From Rhynchopus sp. YZ270_cl-10 (taxonomy: Eukaryota; Euglenozoa; Diplonemea; Diplonemida; Diplonemidae): a DNA stretch of 64,000 nucleotides. The stretch spans positions 992,001 through 1,056,000 of the forward strand of contig OZ037851.1 of assembly GCA_964035575.1 (NCBI GenBank). Direction: 5' to 3'. Shown piece after piece: positions 19,500-31,799 of the stretch. The translations under genes were made by a program, and so were the position numbers. Every line of letters begins with the position of its first letter. Position 1 is the stretch's first letter. The notes under the pieces were generated by a model, which worked only from the letters and a program-made list of their open reading frames with translations, made no database searches and was not told the origin of the DNA.

Positions 19500-21485
19500 C
19501 CATCTTTTCAATTTTTCTTTCTTTTTTTTTTTTTTTTGCATTTTTTCTTTCTGATCACTCGTCTTTCCTCATTTTTCTCTCTCTTTTTTTTTGAAATAAA
19601 TACAGGCTGAACGTTTCAGATGACTGTAATACCTCCACGATGTAGCTAGTATGAGAATCAAAGCAGCCCTGAGCAATCAAGGGATGGTAAGTGTTGTGCA
19701 CCCCATCGAAGTTTTGCACCGACTACAGCACACAGCCGTGTCCTCTGATGTCCACCTTTTGTTTAAAAAGGCGACGTCGTGAAGCGCCGTCTGTATGTTG
19801 GAGTGCGTGTGCTTTCCTGCAACACAGATAACGTTATCAAGCTTATTCTGTGTGTATTTTTGATTCCCTTTTTTATTTGCCGCTGTGGAGGCAAAATTAT
19901 TTGCAACCAAATTTTTCTTTTTTTTTGTACACTTGCGGTTTCGTGTGTTTTTTTTTATTGTACGAACCTTATTCGCATTTGTGCCATGTCAGGTAACGAG
20001 CACAATTTCCCCCCTTTTTTAAAAGGCTGGTTTCTTGTGGAAAATAGACCCGGTGAGTAAAAATCAGAATTTTTGGATGATTGATTTTGCCAGAAATTTG
20101 TGACCAAAATAAAGTTTGTGGATGGCACAAAACATTTAGTGTGTCTTCTGACCCCCCCAAAAAAAAGCGCCACAAATATCAAGAAATGCAGATAAAGTAC
20201 GAATGGGTCACGTCAGAGCACTCCTGCATTCCCTTTTTACTGTTATTCGCATGTTCACTCCGCCAGCTGCAGTATAGACATGCCACTAGTAATCTTCCAT
20301 TTTCCACTCGAAATCAGCCCGACTAAAATATCATTACGATTTTGGATGAAAATCAGGCCAGATTTTCACTTGTAGATGCATTTGCACCTCGTTTCCATTA
20401 TTCGGTTAAAAAAATGTATCCACGCGTGGTCATCTGGTTCTTTGATTTTCATAAAATCGATAGCTATGTTTTCATTGTACAGGGGTTCTCTTTTTTTTTC
20501 TCTTCATCTGAAGGTTACGAGACTGTGTCACTACAGTCCGTAACCCAACAGAGCACCGTACTGCATATTTCGTCCGGTGACGTTTGCATTTTGAACTTTT
20601 TTGTTTTCATAGTGTCACAACAAAAAACCCTCTCGACCCATTTTTAATTCAAAACCCAAACGTCTTTCCGTTGATGACACTGCGCTATTTCTTGGTCTCA
20701 TATTGTCCCTAGTTATTATTTTTGTTTTGCCGATGAATCAGATATTTTTTTTTTTCTCTTGAAAAATTGATAAACGTGTTGTCACTTGTGATCTCCACGG
20801 AACGCTTTTTCTTTTGATGCTTCACAACCCCCCCCTTCCCCAAATCAACGTTATCATATCCCATGCCCCCCTCCACTAATGCCTGGTAGATGCCGGCACC
20901 AGTGTTATCATAGGATTTTTTTAAAACCTCTATTTTTTTGTGTCTCATTGCACAAAGTCACATTCTTCTTCTTCTTCTTCTTTTTTTTTTTTTTTTGTTT
21001 GTTTTTTTTTTTTTTTGAGGCGACTGAGGACGAAACACCTAGGTTCATCTTACCAAACGATTTTTAAAAATATTTGTTGCTGTGGCCACTTCCCTTCTAA
21101 TGCACGATTGATACGATGTACTTGTAATCGTAGTGTCTGAAACCGCGGCAGGTGGTAAAACACGATATTTTGTTTGATTCATGTTCGTAGTCTGTGAGTC
21201 ATCTTTGCGTGACACCACCAGAAAATGGACACAGAAAGTGTATAGTGAAGTGCATCTTCAGACTCAAAAAAGGTCCATTGGGATCAAAAAAAAACGTTCT
21301 GGTAAGTTATGAGCACCAACTATTTCCACATCAAGTAGGACGATTCTACATTTCCACATTTTTTCTTTTCTCTTCCTTTCCCAACTTGCATTCGCTGTTG
21401 CAATCCATTTTACCACCTCCGTGATCTGTGACGGCAGAGATCTGTCATTCAAATGATCGGTGTCAGACTTTGTCTTGTTGTTTAC

Positions 21486-21512
21486 GTGTCTGCATCCAAG
21501 AGGTGTCTGCAC
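21486..21512 (+). repeat. Hairpin element, class A/C intermediate
   Basis: GTGT pairs with GCAC and CATC with GGTG around the loop CAAGA. The sequence is intermediate between class A (GCGTTTGCAC) and class C (GGTGTCTACAC), which supports a common origin. Confidence 0.6.
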
Positions 21513-22381
21513 TCTGACTTCATTACCTCCTCTGATATCAAAAACATTATCCTTTTTATGAAATACTTTTTTTTTTTAATACACTCTTTTTAGCCGTTAA
21601 TCTGGGCATCGCGATCTTCCCGTTCTTGCTGGGTTGACCTGCCCGAGAAAGGCCTGTTTCTTTCAAATTGCTTCCTCTGTCCTTATCCGCAAAAAAAGAC
21701 GTTTAACAGTTGTACTGTTTTCACAGCTTTTCCCTTTGTGGAGGAAGGGGAGATATGCCCCTTATGCCAGAAGAAGCAGACTGACCGTTTTCAGAATAGA
21801 TTTTTAAAAAAAAACTATAACCACCCAATCAATGATGCAATTATTTGGTGATTAAATACAATAAGTTCATCTTCCAACTAAATCTTATCTCTGCAGCTTT
21901 TGCCATGAATCAGTAAAAAAATCGGTGAAGTGCTTGAGCGGATTTGCCCTATTTTTCAACCCCCTTTTTTTTTGATCCCTTTTTTGGATAACTACATGTA
22001 TGCACTGGGATTAACCCAAAGTATTTCCTCAACCGCTTTTTTTTTTTTGGACATCATTAAGCGAAGCACAGTGCCATTAAAAAAAAATGGTAACTGAGTA
22101 TTTTGCAGTTTTGGTGTTTGCTTATTGTGTTGGAGACAGTGAAAGAGAAGGTAATCGTTGTCCTGGCGAAATGGAAAGAGGTCAGTAAACTGCAATATCT
22201 CTCAGGCAAAATGCTCGCTGATGTCCCCCACTCTCTCAAGCTTCCAGAAAAAAAAGAGAAAGCGAAATAATACTTTTGGGGGAAAAAAAATGTACTCAGT
22301 GGTACCCAAAAGAAAGGTGGTCAATTTTTGAAAGAAACGAAAAAGAAAATATTTTCAAAGCAATACTAATAGAAGCCTTAA

Positions 22382-22429
22382 CCCTGTATGTCTCTAAGCG
22401 CTACTTTAGTGGCTATTCGAAATATAGGG
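22382..22429. mobile_element. 48-bp piggyBac-like mini-element
   Basis: TTAA lies on both sides (22378-22381 and 22430-22433). The ends are CCCTGTAT and, inverted, CCCTATAT. Ends beginning CCCT and a TTAA duplication are piggyBac hallmarks. It is extremely short, so this may also be chance. Confidence 0.4.
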
Positions 22430-23157
22430 TTAAAAGTTACACAATGGTTTGTTGAAATACAATTTCTCTCAAAAATAATGGACGTGGGAGGCAGGTGTCT
22501 ACACTAATAGAACTATTTTTTCTTTTCTTGTAAAGAAAGGGTCATTGCAAAAACAAGATGGAAAATATCCATATTCCAATAAATGCAATACAAGAAAGAA
22601 AAAATGAAATTCAGCAAAATAAGCATGAAAAAAAAAGCGCTTAAAAGTTTCTTCTAACGCTTCATGGTGTTAGTTCATTATTGGACATTTTTTTTTTAAA
22701 TCGATGTCGTTCATCTTAACATTGCAGACTGTCTCAACCCCTTTTAGCGTCGTGCGAATGAGGAAATTTCCCTAAAAATTTTCCACGTCTTTTGGTTTGT
22801 TTGTTTATTTTGTTTTAGCGTTTTTTTTTTTTCCAATTTCGTTTTCACCCTCAGTTTTAGTTTCGCCGTGCTACACATTTCGTCGATTACTCAAAACCCC
22901 TTTTTTATTTTTGCATCAATACCATTCAGAGATGGAGATAGATTTGGGATTTTCAAAAAAGACCCGGTTTGACCCGGTCTGAGCTTTTTGGGGTCAAAAA
23001 AAAATTTTCGCGCTGCGCGCGAAATGACACTGGCACGTGCGACCTGGTTGTTACACTTCTTTGGCGGGGAACTTGCGCAACAGCGTTTGTGCCTTGATGA
23101 AGGGGATTAGGGTCCATGCTCCCCCTTTGTGCAGCACACCGAACTTCGCGCACTCGG

Positions 23158-23440
23158 CAAAAATGGATTTCTCGGCGGTCATGCCCCAAAGGTTCCTGAC
23201 GAAGCCACGGTACGCAACATTTCAAAAAAAATTGCGCTTAAAATTGTACATTTTGGGGTGGGTTGTAAGCTTGCGCCGCAGGCGCACGGTACGCTACTTT
23301 TATTATTTCGCCATGCTGCATGCTTCCTTTTGCTTCGGCGTTTGACTAATTGAATCGCGTTCTGGCTGTGACGGGGTCGCTTTGTTCATGAGGCCATTTC
23401 TGGTCACTCTCAGAGGCTCGTGCGAGGTACCAAAAAAAAT
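23158..23440. repeat. Dispersed repeat R1, copy 1
   Basis: It shares most of its sequence with 48586-48870. Common blocks include CGGCGGTCATG, GAAGCCACGGT, GCTTGCGCCGCAGGCGCACG and CTCTCAGAGGCTCGTG. It is bordered by inverted GACCCGGTTT motifs (22963 and 23530-23550), which may be its own ends. It has no coding capacity. Confidence 0.7.
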
Positions 23441-24036
23441 CGATTTTCTCCCAAAATTGGCAAATCCCATTTTTTTTTTTTTTTTTCCAAACCGGGTTTT
23501 TCGCCAAAATCCCATTTTTTTTTTTTTGACCCGGTTTTGAAACCGGGTCAGTAGACGCACCTCCACCCCTGATACCATTGCTACAACTACCCCACTGATT
23601 GGGGTTTAGCATATTTTTTTTTTTAAAATGGGTCCAAGTCTTCGCAACCAATCGTTTTGAACACCCTCCCCTCTCCCTCCCCTCTTCCCTCTTCCACAAC
23701 CCTCCCATCTCCCCCAGGTCTGTGCAGGACAGCGTGCATTTTTCTTTTTCATTTTTAGTTCAATATTTGGTAGGTTTAAACCGAAAACGCTTTTGAAAGG
23801 TGAAAGTGGATCATCCCAAACTTGGCTTTCTTCTTCCTGTAGGGAGTAGAGAGGTTCTCTTTTGGTTTAATAGGTTTAATGGTGGCCTTTTTGAGAGAGC
23901 AAGATGTGTGCCTGTGAGAATATTTTCTCTCTCTCTATATTTGAGATTTTTTTTTTTTGTTCGCGCTGTGCCTGCTCGTCCGCAAACTCTAGCCTTATTT
24001 CTTATATTTTTCTTCTTTTTTTTTTTTTAAAAAGCA

Positions 24037-24071
24037 ATTAGTGAAGCACACTCTAGGGTGGCTACACTAAT
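24037..24071 (+). repeat. Hairpin element, class C with poly(A)
   Basis: ATTAGTG pairs with CACTAAT (7 bp) and AGC with GCT. Then TACAACCAAGTTTTC leads into a long A run (24085-24142, with two C interruptions). The A tail suggests spread by retrotransposition. Confidence 0.75.
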
Positions 24072-24500
24072 ACAACCAAGTTTTCAAAAAAAAAAAAAAA
24101 AAAAAAAAAAACAACAAAAAAAAAAAAAAAAAAAAAAAAAAACAAAGTGTATCAATTCCTTCCTTTTTCTTTCCCACCCCCTATTTTATTACTGCTCGTT
24201 TATGTTCCTTTTCTCTGATTCATTTGTTACCCTCAACAACCTATATAAACCTTCACCAATGAGGCAGCTTTCCCCCTCCACAGATCCATCCCCCATTTTT
24301 TATTTTTTTGAAAAGATAATACAGTAATGTTCAGGTCCTATGACACTGTATGTTTTTTTCTCTCTTTTTTCTCTCTGCCTCATTTTTTTCTCTTTCCTCC
24401 AAGAGGGTCAGATCAGATGTTTTCCCCCCATTTCCCTTCAAGAGTCGACTGACATTTTTTTCTCTTTTCCCCCCCCCTTTTTTTTCCCATTCAGTTTAAA

Positions 24501-24530
24501 GTGGCTTCGCATGAGAAGCTTAGTTTTATC
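24501..24530 (+). repeat. Hairpin element, class B variant
   Basis: GCTTC (24504-24508) pairs with GAAGC (24515-24519). The tail CTACCAACTTTTC matches class B. Confidence 0.5.
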
Positions 24531-24840
24531 CTACCAACTTTTCTGCTTTGTTTTTTTCAAAAAAAAAAAAAAAAACTCCCTCCTCCCCCCATTTTCAACC
24601 CCCGCTTTGATTCACTAATCACACGTGACAGAAAAGCTTGAAGCTTCCGCACTGCAATACCAATTGAACAGTACTGCTATGCATGCGTGCGTGTCGCCAA
24701 TCCAACGTAACCCACAAACGACAAAACCTAATACAATCACCCTTTTTTTTGCTCCCCCTTTTTTTTCTCACCCCTTTTCAGATTGTTCAGTGTCGGAATG
24801 TGGTGGATGTTTGATTCCTTTTTTTTCCCCCCTCCTGAAA

Positions 24841-24868
24841 GGTGATTGGGTATGTGAACCAGTTCATC
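24841..24868 (+). repeat. Hairpin element, class B
   Basis: GGTGA pairs with TCATC and TGG with CCA. The tail TTACCTACTTTTCC follows. Confidence 0.6.
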
Positions 24869-25232
24869 TTACCTACTTTTCCTCCTTTTTTTTGATCATC
24901 TTTTCTTTAAAGATGTCAGCCTATTTTTTTTTATCCCCAGTCGAGTGCAGTGTTTTGTAAGTTTGTTATATCCCAAGGCGAACCCATCGTATTCCGAGCC
25001 AAATTCCTTTTTGTTTTCCGGCTACATCCAAACAAGACGAAGGGGAGAAGGGAAAAGGGGTTAGCGAATCTTTTTTTTTAAAGATTCTTGAGAACAATGT
25101 ATAAAAAAAAAAGTTCTTTGTTCTATTATTTTGTGATGTGAAGGGGGTTTTCATTAGAGTCTGTACTTTCTGCTGAATTGAAAGATCCAAATACGTGTTT
25201 ACTGGCAACCATTTTCCCCGCAGATGTTTACA

Positions 25233-25263
25233 GGTGACCAAGCATGCGAGGCTTAGGATCATC
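25233..25263 (+). repeat. Hairpin element, class B
   Basis: GGTGA pairs with TCATC and AAGC with GCTT. It is preceded by CAG and followed by TAACCTTTTT. Confidence 0.65.
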
Positions 25264-25447
25264 TAACCTTTTTATTATTATTTTCTTTTGTGTGTATCAT
25301 CATGTGTTTCTGTGGATGTCTGTACTGCGACTGCCTTAGTTTCATGTTCTCTTTTTTCTCCCCCCCTCCCCACTCTTTTTAAAAATGTGTTGTTGTGCGC
25401 AGCGAGACGCCTTTCTCTCTATTTTTATTATGTCTTCCATTTTTATT

Positions 25448-25479
25448 GGTGACTAAGCACAGTGAGACTTAGAATCATC
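25448..25479 (+). repeat. Hairpin element, class B
   Basis: GGTGA pairs with TCATC and CTAAG with CTTAG. Against the 16591 copy (CCAAGC with GCTTAGG) the inner stem has changed on both strands. The tail TTACCAACCTTTTTC is close to consensus. Confidence 0.7.
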
Positions 25480-26850
25480 TTACCAACCTTTTTCTTTTTC
25501 CAGCCATTCGGCATGTAGGACAACACTAAGGCTGTATGTCCCTCAAAAGCCTTTCAAATTTTTCTTCTTTTTTTTGCGATCAATTTTTCTTCACCTCCGT
25601 TTTTTCTGTTTTCTGTTTTCTGGTTTTTGTTTTTGTTATTGTTTTCATTTTAGTTTGAAATAAGAAGTTCTCTGAAGAAAAGAAACTAATCCAGATTGGG
25701 GTGTGAGGTTTAGTCTTGATATATAAAAAACACCATTTCCCCCCTAAAAAATTCGGGAGTTTTGATGTGTAAAGTGAGGTAATAGCGACCTACTGTTATG
25801 TGATTGAGTTCGAATACTCAGTTCGGATATCAAAAAAAAGCAAAAAATAAAATCGGGAATGATGCTGTGTTTTTCTCAAACATCTGACAAAATGTCTCTT
25901 TTTTTAAGCACTGACCACATAGCTAACGTCAGTTCAAGGAGGCTACTCCAAAAGGCTTACCATAGTGCGGGAGCCCTCTAGTGTTACAAAAGGATACTGG
26001 TTGTTTTCGCTCTACTTACCAATGCGATACGTGCGTCAATTTACAGTATGTTTTTGTTTTGTGTCTCATCTCCCCCTCTTCCCCTTTGCGAAAAAAATAA
26101 ATCTGTTGGACTATTGGAAGCTTTTGTTTGTCTATTTTCCATATTTTTCTTTGAAGCAAAATAAGCAAAATAAAGTAAGATAAGGCCGAACTTTCAATAG
26201 AGTAAAATGCGCGGCAAAGCTGACAAACCGCCTGGTTTGATTTTCTTTATGATTTGGTTTTTTTTTTTTTTTTGTTTGTTTCTGTTTGATTTTTTGAGAC
26301 CCCAAAAAAACCCCTCTTTTGCAATACTCGCCTGTGATTATAAATAACAGCAAACGCAAGGGCAAGCACCATGAAACTATGCTTTCCCTTTTTTTTTCTT
26401 CTCCTTTTGTGCCAAGAGAAGGTCGTTGTTCACTCTACGTGCACACCCAGCTCCCCCTTTTTTTCCTCTTTTCAATTGAGGAACAAACCCCCCCTTTTTT
26501 TTTCCAATTGTTTAACTGAAAACCAGTTATCAACATGACATCAAAGGACGACCACTATCCCCCCCCTCATCCTCCATTCTCAAGCCAGTGGAAGGCACTC
26601 TGAGGCAACTGTAGAGCGAGAATACACATGGTACCTAAGCAATGAAACCCGCGCACTGATTATCAACAAAAAAAAAAAATCGGCAAAAAAAAAAAAAAAG
26701 GGGGAATGAGATTGGTGGAGGAAAAGGTTGACGGCGCTGTTCGTACATAGAATAACGAATCTACATGAGGTCACATGGTGGAACTTACATGGAACGTATA
26801 TGGTAAGGTTGCTTTACATTATACCTTTCTATTAAGACGATACATTTTGT

Positions 26851-26892
<42 letters not shown>

Positions 26893-27638
26893 AAACGCCA
26901 TGTAAACCATTTATTTCGTCGCTGTGTAGTACACTCCCTATACCCTCCTTCTCCGTGCCCATTCTCTTCCACGACGAAGCAGGAAGAGGTTATCTTCATC
27001 TAAATTTTTCAAATTTCCCTCCCAAACAAAGCTTTAAACGAATATTCCCCACCTTCCCCCCTCACCCACCCACAAGCTGTAGTTACAAAACAAATACAAA
27101 GAAAAGAGAGAGAGATTTTGATAGTACATTCTATCCCTTGCCGTGATAGTACGTGGAGTTCAATATCTTTTTTTCTTCTTTTATTTTTCTTTTTTCTCCC
27201 TTTCTAGAGGGTCTGACCTCCAGCGTTATTTCATGCTCCGTACGAAGTAACGCTCTAATCTCTAATACATGATTTATTACCCTACCCTATTTTTGTGAAA
27301 CCATGAACATTGCACAAAGTGGCATTTCAATAAACCATGGAACATTTTTTTATCTTTTTTTGTTTGTCACAATCCATTTTTTACTTTTTTTTTGTAAATA
27401 GAAACGATAGTGTCTGAAGGTTTCCATTCTATTCTGTTTTCACTGCAAAAGAGGAGGACGTGGATAAAACTCCATCTTTCGATTGAAAATAATATCTTAT
27501 TCTTTTCTCACTGCGTATATGCCCCATCAGCGAATCTTCACAAACACGAGCTTGAGGAGCGAACGACAGTGGTGTTGACACCTTCCTACACCTTCTAAAG
27601 AAGCCAATCACAAAAGAGAACAAATATGACGATTTAGA

Positions 27639-27669
27639 GATGTCTAACGCAGCCTTAGTTAGCATCATC
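27639..27669 (+). repeat. Hairpin element, class B
   Basis: GATG pairs with CATC and CTAAC with GTTAG, with different bases from other members but the same architecture. TCACCAAACCCCC follows. Confidence 0.65.
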
Positions 27670-28633
27670 TCACCAAACCCCCTTTCTTTGATTCCATTGC
27701 AATCGACCAGCATCATTACACCCACAAGGAAGCATTTTGCGTTAAATCGAGTTCTACATTAACACTCTTTTCTCAAATGCCCTCTGTTTTTTTTTTGATC
27801 TTTCGAGATGCTGTTTCGGGAATACGCTTTTTCGCAAGAGTTTTGTGTGCACCCCATACAGGATCGACCATATATTTTAAAGTATTACTTTAGATAAGGT
27901 TTTATCATGACTTCACACAAGCTCCGAATAGCCAATTCTACATTTTCGACTGAAATGTGTTTTAACACGTTTTAACTGCTCTTTTTACCATTTTTCTTCA
28001 CTTTAGTACAATGACCAAGTACGAGAGACCATCTTACGAGCTTTTCTTTTTCCTCACACAAGGTAACCCGGCTGACACCTATCACTGTATAGCTGCGAGG
28101 CCAGTTAATTGCCCTGTATTTTTTTTTTTTTTCTCTTTTCCTCTCTAGGTCATGCTTTCAGCTTTCTCTTTATTTCTTCTCGTTGACCGTAAGGCGATTG
28201 TTGGTATGTATGTGGGCTCTAGAGATCATTTTGTCCTGAATATGGTGTAATCGTTTGCGTAATAAAACCCATCAGATTACCGACCAAGAAGGGCAAAACC
28301 ATGGAGTAGCAAACAGCAAAAAAACAATTCAGAGGTGAATGTCGTGAACGTACCGTACCGTCTATCATATGAATAGGGATGGGCAACCCAGCATTCCTAG
28401 TCTCTACGTTAATCAACTTCACAGCCGCTTTTTCCCTCATATTTGTGCCTGCTATCCATTAGGTACCGGTTTTTTTCTTCCTTGTGAAACACTCTATCCA
28501 TTTCACAAGAGCTCTTTGACGATTTTTATGATTTTCTGATTTTGTTATGTTTTCTCAGACCGTTTTCCATGTTCGATTGGAAGGGCCTGAGCAAAAGGGA
28601 AAAATAAAATAAAATAAAATAAAAAATATACAG

Positions 28634-28666
28634 GTGAAGAGACATCTCTCCTGGGGATGCCTGCAC
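28634..28666 (+). repeat. Hairpin element, class C
   Basis: GTG pairs with CAC and CATC with GATG. The tail TAATATTTCAAAAC resembles class C. Confidence 0.5.
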
Positions 28667-28736
28667 TAATATTTCAAAACTCGAATTTTCCGGGGAAAAA
28701 AGCGAAACAAAAACAAAAAAAATATTGTAAATTATT

Positions 28737-28763
28737 GTGGAGCTCATCCTCGGGTGTCTACAC
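28737..28763 (+). repeat. Hairpin element, class C with poly(A)
   Basis: GTGGAG pairs with CTACAC (one mismatch) and CATCC with GGGTG around a 2-base loop. TAATGCAACCAAGTTTTC and an A run follow. The inner stem differs from the 24037 and 38914 copies but still pairs. Confidence 0.75.
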
Positions 28764-28950
28764 TAATGCAACCAAGTTTTCAAAAAAAAAAAAAAAAAGA
28801 AACACCCCCTTTTTTTTTTCCCCTCTCGAAGGTTGATAATCGATTGACGCGCATAATGTAATAGGTGGAACCAGTGAATTCCCCCTCCCTCTTTCTCACC
28901 CCCCGCTTCCCACCGATCTCTCACATAACCCTCCATTTTTTTCTTCTTCT

Positions 28951-28978
28951 GTGCCTGCGTCTGTTGAGATGTCTGCAT
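28951..28978 (+). repeat. Hairpin element, class A
   Basis: GTGC pairs with GCAT and CGTC with GATG (G-T pairs used), with the loop TGTTGA. Confidence 0.6.
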
Positions 28979-29420
28979 TTCAAAAACTGCACCCTTTTTT
29001 ATTTTTATTTTGATAATTTATTTGAATGCTGTGCAATCTCCACTTTTTCCCCCATCCCCCCCTTTTTTCTCAAAAAAAAAAATATACATTTCAAACCCCG
29101 CTACGTCATTTCGTGTTGTGCACTCATGTCGCAATCGTGATTGTTCTTATCATTTGATAACTTTGTGGAATGGTTTACTGCTGCATTCTTTTTTCTTTTC
29201 TCCAAAGGACCGTACGGTGCTGCGGATCGTCTTACCATTTCCCCCTTCCCCTGTGACGCTTCCCCTCCCTCCCCGACTTCTGATTGATAAATGGAGAAGT
29301 CAGAAAATTATTCAGTCCGTATGCATTGCCTGGGTGTGTAGCGTTGCTTGTTTTCGTAAGGATTGTCCAATCGAGGTGAGCAGCTACATATTATGTTTTT
29401 TTTATATTTTTTATTTTCAT

Positions 29421-29458
29421 GTGCCTGCGTCCGCCGATGAACGGCGAGGCGTTTGCAC
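29421..29458 (+). repeat. Hairpin element, class A (best paired)
   Basis: GTGC pairs with GCAC, CGTC with GGCG and GCCG with CGGC, around the loop ATGAA. A 3x3 internal loop (CTG against TTT) lies between the two outer stems. Confidence 0.75.
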
Positions 29459-29549
29459 TTTTTCTTTTTTTTTCTTTTTTTGTTTTGTTTGGGTACATTT
29501 AGTGCACCCTATTATACCTTCTATTCAGTAGAATAGTTAGTATATGAAA

Positions 29550-29550
<1 letters not shown>

Positions 29551-29627
<77 letters not shown>
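29551..29627. repeat. Long pure T run
   Basis: About 77 consecutive T residues followed by a short (CT)n tract. The true length may be uncertain because such runs are hard to sequence. Confidence 0.9.
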
Positions 29628-29628
<1 letters not shown>

Positions 29629-29759
29629 GGTCTCTTTCTCTCTCTCTCTCTCTTTGTCTGCGATGTCCATGTGATTTTTTTTTCTTCGTGCAACATACAC
29701 TCTCTCCTGCACTCTCTCCTCTTTTTTTTTGTCCGAGGTCAGCATTTTTTTTGGTGATG

Positions 29760-29787
29760 GTGCCCACGTCTGTCAAGGCGTTTGCAC
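29760..29787 (+). repeat. Hairpin element, class A
   Basis: GTGC pairs with GCAC and ACGTC with GGCGT around the loop TGTCAA. The tail TTCCGACTTTTCCC follows. Confidence 0.65.
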
Positions 29788-30728
29788 TTCCGACTTTTCC
29801 CTCACCTCACTTCCCCTCCACATATAGCAGAGGGGAAACCAAATGCCGACCACTCCAAAAACCCAGTGTGGAATCATGCAGGAGGAGAACGCAACAAAGA
29901 ACAGCAAAGAGGTTTTTTTTTTCTTTCTCTTTAAACACCCATTACTGGGGGGCGCCCCCAGTAAAGGGAGAGGTGGTAATATATCTGCGTCCTTTATATT
30001 CTTATTTTTTTTGGGTCGTTTTGTCTACACATTTATCCACTCCACTCCACCCCGCCTTTTTTGAGAATTTTTTTTTTTGTGCCGTACGAGACTCGTTTTT
30101 TGTTTTCTTTTTTTTACGCTTACTTTGTGAGCGGAAAGTGTTCCGCCGTTCACTCACCCAGCCGTGCTACGCAACCACCACCAAATGGGTATGCTATTAG
30201 TGTTTGTGAAAGTGTCAACACATCAAACAACTACAAGAAGAGGGGTGAGGGAACGACAAAGTGGCGACACTTTCGCTTTTTTTTTTTTTTTATTGTGTCT
30301 TTTTTTCTTCTTCTTCATCGTTCCAAAAATTTGGGAACAGACTGAGTTACCGTGAGACCTGACAGTTGTCTTTCAATTTTTTTTTTTCCCCTAGCCCCAG
30401 GACGACTCCCATTTATAACCCATAGCACACTGAACCATATCAGTGTGGCAGTGTTCTATGAGTTAGAAAAACATAGTTCAGATAAAAATTCTTGACCAAA
30501 AAAAAGTACGAAAAAAAATGACGTCGTTATTTGAGAGAAATTGAAGGTATTTTGTTCCAGCCAAAAAAAAAGTATTTGTCTGGTCTGAAAAGACTCCGGG
30601 CAGCGCTTTGGGTGAGTCTACGTGGTGAACGGTACCTTCCCTTTTGAGGGGTCTGGGACCACCAACATTTTGATTAATAGAGGTTCACTTCGTGTCCATC
30701 TTTTTTTTCTTCTTTTTTTTCTTTTTGT

Positions 30729-30760
30729 GGTGACTAATGTACGCAAGACTTAGTATCATC
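30729..30760 (+). repeat. Hairpin element, class B
   Basis: GGTGA pairs with TCATC and CTAA with TTAG. The tail TTATCAACCCTTC follows. Confidence 0.65.
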
Positions 30761-30975
30761 TTATCAACCCTTCTCTCTGTTCTTTTGAACACCTTTTTGA
30801 GCGCACAAACGAAGTCCAGTCTTTTTTTACTATTTTTTTTTAAATATTGTGTCTGTGATATGAAGCGTCTAAAATTTGGGAACACAATATGTGTCCTTTT
30901 AAACGTGAAATATGCATACAGCCCCCTTCTCATTTTCAAGTTAGATTAGGGGGGTTTGTTATTATATTTGGAATA

Positions 30976-31098
30976 CAGTGGTTAAACAAAGTTTACGCCT
31001 AAACTAAAGGCGGAATTGAAATCGATGGCAGAAATTACTTTAGGTGGAATTTTTCTTAGGCGGGCACTTTTCTTAGTCGGAACTTTGTTTAACCACTG
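30976..31098. mobile_element. Tc1/mariner-type MITE (123 bp)
   Basis: The ends are perfect 18-bp inverted repeats, CAGTGGTTAAACAAAGTT, flanked by TA on both sides (30974-30975 and 31099-31100). TA duplication and a CAGTG start are typical of Tc1/mariner. It has no coding capacity. A second internal symmetry (GGCGGAATTG against CTTAGGCGG) makes it foldable. Confidence 0.9.
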
Positions 31099-31799
31099 TA
31101 CTCCTTCAAAATTTTGGAAAATTTCCTAAGGGGCATTCCAAGTATGTATTATTTTTCAAAAAAAAAATTTCCCCCCCCCCCCCCCCCCCCCCCTCCGCCT
31201 CAAATTGAAAACACCTCCATTTTCAATTTCAAAGAAATCCTCCCTTTCTTCCCTCCTCACACCAGCGTAGTTTGTTTTTTTCTTTGTCATCTCATAGCCA
31301 AACCTTTTTTATTTCTTTTTTTCCCCCTCTTTTTTCCTCTCTCTCTCTCACCCTCCCCTTCCCCAAATGCTTATTATTTTCCCCTCAGAAGAAAGCTGGT
31401 ATTAAGGAAACCCTTTAGTAGTTTCCTTTACCATTTCTAGGTAATGAGGGAATCATATATCGTAAGCACTTTGACACTTTCATCCTACAAAGGGGTTCAA
31501 ACAAAGGTGAGGTAAAGAAACACTCCTCTGAGATAAGAGAAAATGCTGAAAAAAAAAATGTACCCGTGGTGTGGCTGAATGGGGGGAGGCGCAAAAAAGT
31601 GCACAAGAAGAGAGGAAAAGTGCGCAAGAAGTGCGAATCACCCCCTTTCAGACACCAACCCGACTTTTTTTAATATATTTATCTATGTAAATGCGCGGAG
31701 CTCAGAAAAAAAAAGAAAGCGAGGTGTCTACACGGATTCAATTTTTCAAAAAAAAAAATTAGTAGGGAAAATAATGTGCCAATTTTTTTTTTAAAGCGA
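31099..31799. other. Gap with long C run
   Basis: It holds about 25 consecutive C residues near 31170-31192, a C/T-rich tract and a partial class C element (GGTGTCTACAC near 31725). No gene is seen. Confidence 0.6.

Larger units (their letters stand above)
15432..24036. other. Gene-poor T-rich region, first part
   Basis: About 8.6 kb without a recognisable gene. Open frames are short and made of F-, S- and K-rich low-complexity codons. It holds scattered hairpin elements (listed), a perfect palindrome at 17252-17267, a GC-richer patch at 17280-17646, a dispersed repeat at 23158-23440 and a 48-bp piggyBac-like mini-element at 22382-22429. The remainder is T-rich with many T runs. Confidence 0.6.
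24072..30975. other. Gene-poor T-rich region, second part
   Basis: About 6.9 kb without a recognisable gene. It holds hairpin elements (listed), an imperfect hairpin at 27217-27250, another at 30415-30467 (CACACTG pairs with CAGTGTG), and pure T runs at 26853-26892 and about 29551-29627. Its open frames are low-complexity. Confidence 0.6.

Noticed and set aside
25740-25840. A tRNA gene, because of GAGTTCGAATACTC
   Set aside because: The T-arm-like piece lacks a matching acceptor stem, D arm and anticodon arm upstream.
29421-29458. Class A hairpin as a hammerhead ribozyme
   Set aside because: GATGA is present, but the CTGATGA and GAAA core elements in the correct order are not.
29544-30200. 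A 218-codon protein starting with a run of Phe
   Set aside because: The frame is created by a long T run and CT repeats, and the rest is low-complexity.
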